DNA of 10,442 nucleotides from NCBI GenBank assembly GCA_044450785.1, contig JBIOJM010000355.1:1-10442 (forward strand), in the 5' to 3' direction. The stretch's first letter is position 1. Each line of letters opens with the position of its first letter. Below, piece by piece: positions 1 to 4,245 of this stretch. The notes beneath the pieces were generated by a model, which did not search any database, was not told the origin of the DNA, and saw only the letters and a program-made list of their open reading frames with translations. The DNA is from JBIOJM01 sp044450785. GTDB taxonomy: Bacteria; Planctomycetota; Planctomycetia; Isosphaerales; Isosphaeraceae. The position numbers were made by a program, and so were the translations under genes.

Positions 1-228
1 CACCGAGCCCTAAACAGACATCTCCATGACGCTTTCACTCGAAGAGCGCGGCTGGCTTGCGCGCTCACCTCGTTGCCCGGCGCCGTGCCGACAGGACAGG
101 ACGAACCGTTCTACGTCTCACGTCAAGTGACCACGCCCATACGATGGTCATCTTGAAAGGCTCGGTCTCAGACCGCCTCGGGGCTCCGAGAGCGGGTGCG
201 CTGGCCGGTTGGTCCGACCGACGAGTTC

Positions 229-366
229 ATGGGTGTCTCAATCCCCCGACGCTTACGCCTCCAGTACCCGGGCGCTATCTACCACCTCATGGCCCGCGGC
301 AACGGCCGCCAGCACATCGTGCGTGATGACGTCGACCGTGATCGGATTCAGGTAAATAGATACTAG
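229..366 (+). pseudogene. N-terminal stub of a REP-associated Y1 (IS200-like) transposase
   Basis: The 45 codons read MGVSIPRRLRLQYPG, then AIYHLMARGNGRQ, then HIVRDDVDRDRIQ. This is the conserved opening of REP-associated tyrosine (Y1/HUH) transposases: basic start, a YPGA-hYH core, then RGN and a DD-DR-R stretch. Family members are usually well over 150 residues. Here the frame runs into VNRY and a stop, so the HUH metal-binding motif and the catalytic tyrosine are missing and the fragment cannot be active. The start is the ATG before GVSIPRR; no clear Shine-Dalgarno precedes it. The start codon sits inside an 11-base match (228-238) to the tandem repeat at 2143-2189. The identification rests on N-terminal similarity recalled from the family and is fairly secure. 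Confidence 0.72.
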
Positions 367-481
367 TGTTGCGCGATGTGTGTCCTTCCCCCCTTCGGCC
401 TGGACACCATGAATCGGCGGCGATAATCTCCAGGTGTGGTGGGTCATCGGCAGCATTCTCCGTTCGACGGACCGGGTGCTC

Positions 482-2098
482 ATGGATCGTCGATCGCGGT
501 CGCGGCGGCTCGTTGTACTGGCTTGGGCCACAGCGGTCGTCACGCTTGACCTCGCGGCGACGCCGCCTGCGGCGCCGCTTCCACCGTTGAATCAAAAAGT
601 GCTGGAGTTTGCCCGCGAGCGAATCGGCAAGAAGGTCGCTGACGGCCAGTGCATGAGCCTGGCGGTCGAGGCCCTGCGATACGCCGGCGCGAAGCGTTAC
701 CCGTTCGACCCGAGCGGAGATTTCGTCTGGGGGCGGCCGGTGGCGTCGTTCAAGGAGGCGCTGCCCGGCGACATCCTCCAGTTCCGCAACGCCGTGTTCC
801 AGGGCAAACGCTGGATCTCGAAACGGCGTTGGGTTTCGTGGCATCACGAGTATCCGCACCACACAGCCATTGTTTTCGAGGTCCGCGAGGGGGGCCGGGT
901 CGTCGCGATCCTCCATCAGAACGTCGGCGCGCCCGACGCCGACATTGCGACCAAGCAGGTCGTTCAAGAAGCGTCGATCCGCCCCGAATCGCTTCAGGAC
1001 GGTGGTGCGGTCGTGATCTACCGACCGGTCGCGCGCGACGAGGCGGAAAACCCCGAAATCCGCCACGATGCACCCAGCGCGCGCCGGACCGAGGTCGCGA
1101 TCCGGGGCGACTCCTTCTGGATCAACGGCCGACCCACCTATGAGGGCCGTTCGTGGAAGGGCCGATCGATCGAGGGCCTCTTGCTCAATTCGCGGATGGT
1201 GCAGGGCGTCTTCGATGACTTGAACCCCGAGACCCGCAGCCGATGGGCCTACCCCGATACCAAGCTGTGGGACGCTGAGCGGAACACCCGCGAGTTCCTC
1301 GCCGCGATGCCCCTCTGGCGCGACCACGGCTTGCTCGCCTTCACCATCAACCTGCAAGGCGGCAGCCCGCAAGGCTACTCGAAGGGCCGGCAGACCTGGC
1401 ACAACTCGGCCATCACCGCCCTTGGCGACCTCCGTCCGGAATACCTCGACCGGCTCGCCCGCATCCTCGACCGCGCCGACGAGCTGGGGATAGCCGTCAT
1501 CCTCGGCCTCTTTTACTTCGGCCAAGACGAGCGGCTGAAGGACGAGGCCGCCGTCGTACGCGCGGTCGATCGCGCGACCGACTGGATCCTCGACTGCGGG
1601 TACAAGAACGTCCTGATCGAAGTGAACAACGAGTGCAACATCGCCTACGATCACGCGATTCTGAACCCCGACCGCGTCCACGAGCTGATCGACCGCGTGA
1701 AAGCGCGGAAACGCGACAGCCGCCGACTCTTGGTCGGTACGAGCTACGGCGGTGGGACCGTGCCCGGCGAGAACGTCGTTCGCTCCTCCGACTTCCTGCT
1801 CATGCACGGCAACGGCGTGCGGGACCCTGCGCGGATCGCCGCGATGGTCCGCGAGGCCCGCGCGGTGCCGGGTTATCGGCCCGTGCCGATCCTGTTTAAT
1901 GAAGACGATCACTTCGACTTCGACCAGTCTTCGAACAACTTCGAATCCGCACTCTCGGAGCGGGCGTCGTGGGGTTACTTCGACCCGGGCTCGTCGAACT
2001 ACCGCGACGGATATCAGTCACCGCCAGTGAACTGGGGGATCAACACCGACCGCAAACGCGCGTTCTTCGCGAAGCTCAAGCAGATCACGGGAAGCTGA
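482..2098 (+). CDS. Exported CHAP/NlpC-P60-like amidase fused to a clan GH-A-like glycoside hydrolase domain
   Basis: The protein has 538 residues from the ATG at 482. An in-frame GTG at 434 would add 16 residues, but the ATG was chosen because it opens a signal peptide: MDRRSRSRR followed by a hydrophobic stretch at about residues 10-27, then AATPPAA. Residues about 38-183 look like a CHAP/NlpC-P60 papain-fold domain. The candidate nucleophile is Cys57 in DGQCMSLA, the candidate His is His127 in HHTAIVFEV, and a polar residue follows in HQN (145-147). LPGDILQF is typical of the fold. Residues about 205-538 resemble a GH5-like TIM barrel. Glu384 in EVNNECN fits the GH-A acid/base and Glu474 in ILFNEDD fits the nucleophile. 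Such a protein would act outside the cytoplasm, perhaps on peptidoglycan or a polysaccharide; the substrate is not readable. No strong Shine-Dalgarno, promoter or terminator is evident, and the gene stands alone between two transposase stubs. Domain assignment is moderately secure and function is inferred. Confidence 0.8.
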   Translation: MDRRSRSRRLVVLAWATAVVTLDLAATPPAAPLPPLNQKVLEFARERIGKKVADGQCMSLAVEALRYAGAKRYPFDPSGDFVWGRPVASFKEALPGDILQFRNAVFQGKRWISKRRWVSWHHEYPHHTAIVFEVREGGRVVAILHQNVGAPDADIATKQVVQEASIRPESLQDGGAVVIYRPVARDEAENPEIRHDAPSARRTEVAIRGDSFWINGRPTYEGRSWKGRSIEGLLLNSRMVQGVFDDLNPETRSRWAYPDTKLWDAERNTREFLAAMPLWRDHGLLAFTINLQGGSPQGYSKGRQTWHNSAITALGDLRPEYLDRLARILDRADELGIAVILGLFYFGQDERLKDEAAVVRAVDRATDWILDCGYKNVLIEVNNECNIAYDHAILNPDRVHELIDRVKARKRDSRRLLVGTSYGGGTVPGENVVRSSDFLLMHGNGVRDPARIAAMVREARAVPGYRPVPILFNEDDHFDFDQSSNNFESALSERASWGYFDPGSSNYRDGYQSPPVNWGINTDRKRAFFAKLKQITGS

Positions 2099-2142
2099 TC
2101 TCGAACCCGCGTGCCACTCCCAAATGCTGACCGAATCGCGCA

Positions 2143-2189
2143 GGCTTTCAGACACCCATGTTCCCCGGGCTTTCAGACACCCATGTTCC
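2143..2189. repeat. Two-copy direct repeat, 22-bp unit with 25-bp period
   Basis: Two identical 22-base units at 2143-2164 and 2168-2189 contain CTTTCAGACACCCATGTTCC and are separated by three bases. The reverse-complement core CATGGGTGTCT also occurs at the start codon of the transposase stub at 228-238. This looks like an interspersed intergenic repeat unit. Short hypothetical reading frames through it on the minus strand are judged to be noise. Confidence 0.85.
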
Positions 2190-2237
2190 TCGTGAGGCCA
2201 CGAGGTCCAAGCCAGCGCCGCGCGGGCGATCTTTTTC

Positions 2238-2324
2238 CGTGGGGCACTTGACATGGGCTGACGAGTTGATACTTTTGTCCATTACTGTCATTGCGGACAT
2301 GGTCTCGACCGTGAGTGCCCCACG
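2238..2324. repeat. 11-bp perfect inverted repeat with 65-nt interior
   Basis: CGTGGGGCACT at 2238-2248 pairs exactly with AGTGCCCCACG at 2314-2324. The interior holds a smaller pair, TGTCC (2276-2280) with GGACA (2295-2299). The structure ends 20 bases before the start of the second transposase stub. It could be a terminal or subterminal fold of that element or a leader structure. Y1 transposases are known to recognise hairpins near element ends; applying that here is inference. Confidence 0.6.
2248..2275 (+). promoter_or_regulatory. Possible sigma70-type promoter for the second transposase stub
   Basis: TTGACA at 2248-2253 is a perfect -35 box. The -10 is poor: TACTTT at 2270-2275 with a 16-base spacer, or GATACT at 2268-2273 with only 14. 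The -35 starts at the left arm of the 11-bp inverted repeat. Placement about 90 bases upstream of the 2345 ATG is sensible, but the weak -10 keeps confidence low. Confidence 0.3.
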
Positions 2325-2344
2325 CTGTTTCAGGAGTCTCACTG

Positions 2345-2446
2345 ATGCCTACCTACGCCCGGGGCCAGATCGTCGTTGAAGATATGGTCGGCGTTGATCA
2401 CTGCATCGCCCGATGCGTCCGTCGGGCCTTCGATGGTGCATCATGA
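2345..2446 (+). pseudogene. N-terminal stub of a second Y1-type transposase, cut by the recombinase element
   Basis: The 33 codons read MPTYARGQIVVEDMVGV, then DHCIARCVRRAF, then DGAS and a stop. The start matches the opening of a planctomycete transposase family of the IS200/REP type, recalled as M-PT-ARG-IV-E, then VYHCI-RCVRRAFLCG. The Tyr expected before HC is Asp here. Homology ends after RCVRRAF at about 2431. The following codons lie in the tail of the oppositely oriented recombinase pseudogene, whose stop is at 2441-2443. The HUH motif and catalytic Tyr are absent, so the fragment is inactive. AGGAGT at 2332-2337 lies seven bases before the ATG and is a plausible Shine-Dalgarno. Family assignment is from memory of the N-terminal motif and is moderate. 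Confidence 0.6.
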
Positions 2447-3585
2447 TAACCTCGGGTCCAGGGTGAGTGAGAATCGTTCGCCGCACAGCAACTCTTTGAG
2501 TTGCTTCAGGACTTTCTTGTTGTCGCGGACCAGGTAGAGCCCGATTTCCGAGTCTCGTTCGATCAAGAGTCGCTTATTTCGGATCAGGGTGTATGCCCAC
2601 GCCTTGTGCTCACCGAGTCGTTGGGTTGCCTGACCCAGAGTGATCCATCCTGCCAACCCGTGCAGCAGGAACTCCGTCTTAGGGCTGTGGACACCATGTT
2701 GTTGCCGCATGCGCTCAATTGAATTAACACTTAGTGGCTTCTTCCGAGGCGCGTGGTAGCCAGCCGCTGTTAGCTCGTCGGCGATCTGCTGGTCAGATTG
2801 CCCCGCTCGCGCTCGACGTAACACCTCGCTGATCAACGCGTCGCCGTTTGCCATCGCTGCGTACGTCGCTACCGGCAAAGGAACGGCGGCGGCGGTCCAG
2901 TTCCCTCCTTTCCAGATGATGCGGAGTTCACACATTCTGCTGATGGCGGGCTCGCTCGATTTGGCGATGCTGCTCATCGAACGCCGCGACAGCCTCGTCA
3001 TAGCAATCCAGCTCGGCGGGGGACAAGGCTTCCCAGAAGTTTTGCACAACCCAGGCGTCAATGGGAGCCACCAGCAACCGTTGACAGTTTTTGCCCCCCG
3101 ACTGGGTTCTGTGCTGATTGCAAAGGTAGCCGGGGGTCGCATGATAGTGAATGGTCATCTTGTTTCCGCAACGTCCGCAGTAGGCCAGGCCCTGTAACAA
3201 GGCTGCACCAGATCGGGCCACGCCGCGGTTACGTCGGCGGTGGCAAGAAGGTAGCAAAGACGAAGGCAATGCGCTCACGAACTTCCTGATCGGGGTGTTG
3301 GACAACGCGGCCAGACAGGTCACGCACCAGCCCTCCGGGGACGCTCACCGCCAAATCACCCCGCCGGGCCTTGTTGATCAAACCGGCGTGCAACCGCATT
3401 TTGATCGTGTGCAGTTCCATCTCCGCGATCAGGCCTTTGAGCCCAAGGATGAGCCGGCCATTTGGTGTGGCTGGGTCGTAGACCGCCTCGAGAACCTCCT
3501 GTTCGATGTTCAAGACTTCCTTGCGGATGGGTCGGCGGATCTCTTCGGAGAGCCGTCCCCAGACGGAGCGGGGTGCGACACGCAT
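2441..3585 (-). pseudogene. Decayed large serine recombinase with several internal deletions
   Basis: Three consecutive frames carry pieces of one site-specific serine recombinase. Piece A (3585 to about 3235) starts MRVAPRSVWGRL behind a GGAGG at 3591-3595, five bases from the ATG. It holds the end of the resolvase domain and the adjoining helix (VYDPATPNGRLILGLKGL, AEMELHTIKMRLHAG, NKARRGDL). Piece B (about 3240-2930) holds ALLQGLAYCGRCG and a zinc ribbon with Cys codons between 3179 and 3084. Piece C (2932-2441) starts CELRIIWKGG and holds the C-terminal helix-turn-helix-like region (LRRARAGQSDQQIADEL, then GWITLGQATQRL). The catalytic-serine part of the N-domain, the recombinase domain between A and B, and the coiled-coil region between B and C are missing, with a frame change at each of the latter two joins. 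About 380 codons remain of a family commonly near 600-700. It cannot be active. Base composition is visibly less GC-rich than uvrA, fitting acquired DNA. Confidence 0.75.
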
Positions 3586-3947
3586 GGATCCCTCCAATCA
3601 GCCACAAAACCGAGAAGTACACGAATGGCGTCGGGGGTGATTTTGGTGCGTGGCGACGATGAGGGGCAATCGGCGCAATCCGTGGCGGCGGCTGCAATGC
3701 GCAGGATGATGCCGTCGCGGTGTTCGACCTCAAAAAACAGGGGTTCGCGAAGCGTGGGGTGTTGGACGGCTACCCGAAAGGTGCGTCCGTAGAGAGGGTG
3801 ACACGGATCGATGACGGTGACGGTCGGGATGTGTCTCTGACTGTCCAGGCAGCCAGGGGCATCCAGAATATCCCTCGGATGACCATGTCCGTGTCCAGCA
3901 TGTAGAGCACGGCGATTATTCCCGTGATTCCAACTCGGGCTGGACAC
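3510..3947 (-). CDS. Small accessory ORF upstream of the serine recombinase (DUF5372-like), probably 5'-truncated
   Basis: The open frame starts at a GTG at 3947, but its first 35-40 codons lie over the end of vapB and the vapC scrap, so they are probably not native. The recognisable part begins about 3830 with TVTVIDPCHPLYGRTFRV and continues to FFEVEHRDGIILRIAAAATD and TKITPDAIRVLLGFVADW. The pattern HPLaGR-F-V, a strand-rich middle, then T-lTP-a-R is recalled from small proteins encoded just before serine recombinases in transposon-like elements, where the role is unknown. The frame runs 76 bases past the recombinase ATG at 3585, a translational-coupling-like overlap. The tail after FVADW is unlike the rest and may reflect the deletion in the recombinase start region. 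Assignment to DUF5372 is tentative. Confidence 0.42.
   Translation of the reverse strand: MSSPSWNHGNNRRALHAGHGHGHPRDILDAPGCLDSQRHIPTVTVIDPCHPLYGRTFRVAVQHPTLREPLFFEVEHRDGIILRIAAAATDCADCPSSSPRTKITPDAIRVLLGFVADWRDPCVSHPAPSGDGSPKRSADPSARKS
3770..3910 (-). pseudogene. vapC: N-terminal scrap of VapC toxin (PIN domain), truncated by the recombinase element
   Basis: Five bases after the vapB stop a GTG at 3910 opens VLYMLDTDMVI, the characteristic first strand of PIN-domain VapC toxins with its first acidic metal-ligand Asp (LDTD). Homology stops after about 12 residues. The frame then runs RGIFWMPLAAW and on to a stop at 3770-3772 through DNA that belongs to the accessory ORF of the recombinase element in another frame. 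Full VapC proteins are roughly 130-140 residues with three or four conserved acidic residues, so this piece has no nuclease activity. The ATG three codons in (3901) is an alternative start. The vapB-vapC order and close spacing support the identity. Confidence 0.7.
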
Positions 3948-4137
3948 GCTCGCGGCTCAAGAACTCGTCGGAGAGTTTCTCGACGCCTTCGAAGAAGATT
4001 TCCCAGGGGTCCCTGGTGATCACGAGGAATCCCTCACTCGTGCGCTTGAGGTGGACCGTGTCCGACTCGACACGAAACTCCTTCGGCAGCCGGATCGCCT
4101 GGCTGCGACCGTTTCGGAACACTCTGGCAATCGCCAT
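3916..4137 (-). CDS. vapB: VapB-type antitoxin, AbrB/SpoVT-AbrB fold, now without a complete toxin
   Basis: The protein has 73 residues. It opens MAIARVFRNGRSQAIRLPKEFRV, the swapped-hairpin DNA-binding motif of AbrB/MazE-like VapB antitoxins, where N-GRSQA-RLPKEF is diagnostic. It continues with VHLKRTSEGFLVITRDPW and an acidic tail (EIFFEGVEKLSDEF) that in the family wraps the toxin. The ATG at 4137 was chosen over longer in-frame starts because GGAGG lies at 4144-4148, six bases upstream, and because the AbrB motif begins right there. In complete systems VapB neutralises the VapC RNase and represses its own operon. Here the palindrome upstream fits autoregulation, but vapC is truncated, so the gene is an orphan that may persist as a regulator or be decaying. 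The frame looks intact. Confidence 0.88.
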   Translation of the reverse strand: MAIARVFRNGRSQAIRLPKEFRVESDTVHLKRTSEGFLVITRDPWEIFFEGVEKLSDEFLSRERVQPELESRE

Positions 4138-4161
4138 AACCGACCTCCGCGATTCGGTGGT

Positions 4162-4179
4162 ATCTACCATATGGTAGAT
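4162..4179. promoter_or_regulatory. 18-bp perfect palindrome, probable VapB operator
   Basis: ATCTACCATATGGTAGAT equals its own reverse complement. It lies 24 bases upstream of the vapB ATG and covers the predicted -10 box, so a bound VapB dimer or VapBC complex would block RNA polymerase. Palindromic operators upstream of vapBC are known for this family; binding here is inferred. Confidence 0.72.
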
Positions 4180-4199
4180 CTCTCTCGCTCGGCGGGCAA
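4171..4199 (-). promoter_or_regulatory. Predicted sigma70-like promoter of vapB
   Basis: On the minus strand TTGCCC (4199-4194) and TACCAT (4176-4171) are separated by exactly 17 bases, each matching four of six consensus positions. The start of transcription would fall near 4164, leaving a leader of under 30 bases with the GGAGG ribosome site. The -10 forms the left half-centre of the palindrome. Confidence 0.45.
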
Positions 4200-4207
4200 G
4201 GTCTCGC

Positions 4208-4225
4208 CGCATCCGGTGGGATGCG
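4208..4225 (-). terminator. Hairpin downstream of the kinase gene, weak terminator candidate
   Basis: CGCATCC at 4208-4214 pairs with GGATGCG at 4219-4225 around a 4-base loop, 20 bases past the kinase stop codon. No T-run follows on the minus strand, so it is not a classical intrinsic terminator. It does separate the kinase gene from the vapB promoter. Confidence 0.25.
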
Positions 4226-4245
4226 TCGACAAGCAACCTCGTCGA

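Noticed and set aside
26..130. 34-codon ORF starting MTLSLEERGWLARSP near the left edge
   Set aside because: The first ten residues look protein-like but the rest is Arg/Cys/Thr-rich noise and ends quickly; no family can be supported.
163..175. CGGTCT-C-AGACCG palindrome upstream of the first transposase stub
   Set aside because: Short and isolated; could be part of an element-end fold but nothing else supports it.
380..407. GTGTCC/GGACAC inverted pair between the first stub and the exported enzyme gene
   Set aside because: Six-base arms with a 16-base pyrimidine-rich loop and no T-run; too weak to call a terminator.
287..1912. 541-codon open frame on the minus strand opposite the exported amidase-glycosidase gene
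   Set aside because: Low-complexity Arg/Asp/Val-rich translation with no motif; it mirrors the codon structure of a clearly coding plus-strand gene in GC-rich DNA.
2018..2254. 78-codon minus-strand ORF across the tandem repeat
   Set aside because: Its repeated peptide (GCLKARGTWVSES) is just translation of the direct repeat; no independent coding evidence.
2425..2450. Possible direct duplication between the left edge (2425-2445) and right edge (3870-3890) of the recombinase element
   Set aside because: Only a loose match around TCGATG and TCGGATG; not good enough to call target-site duplication or att sites.
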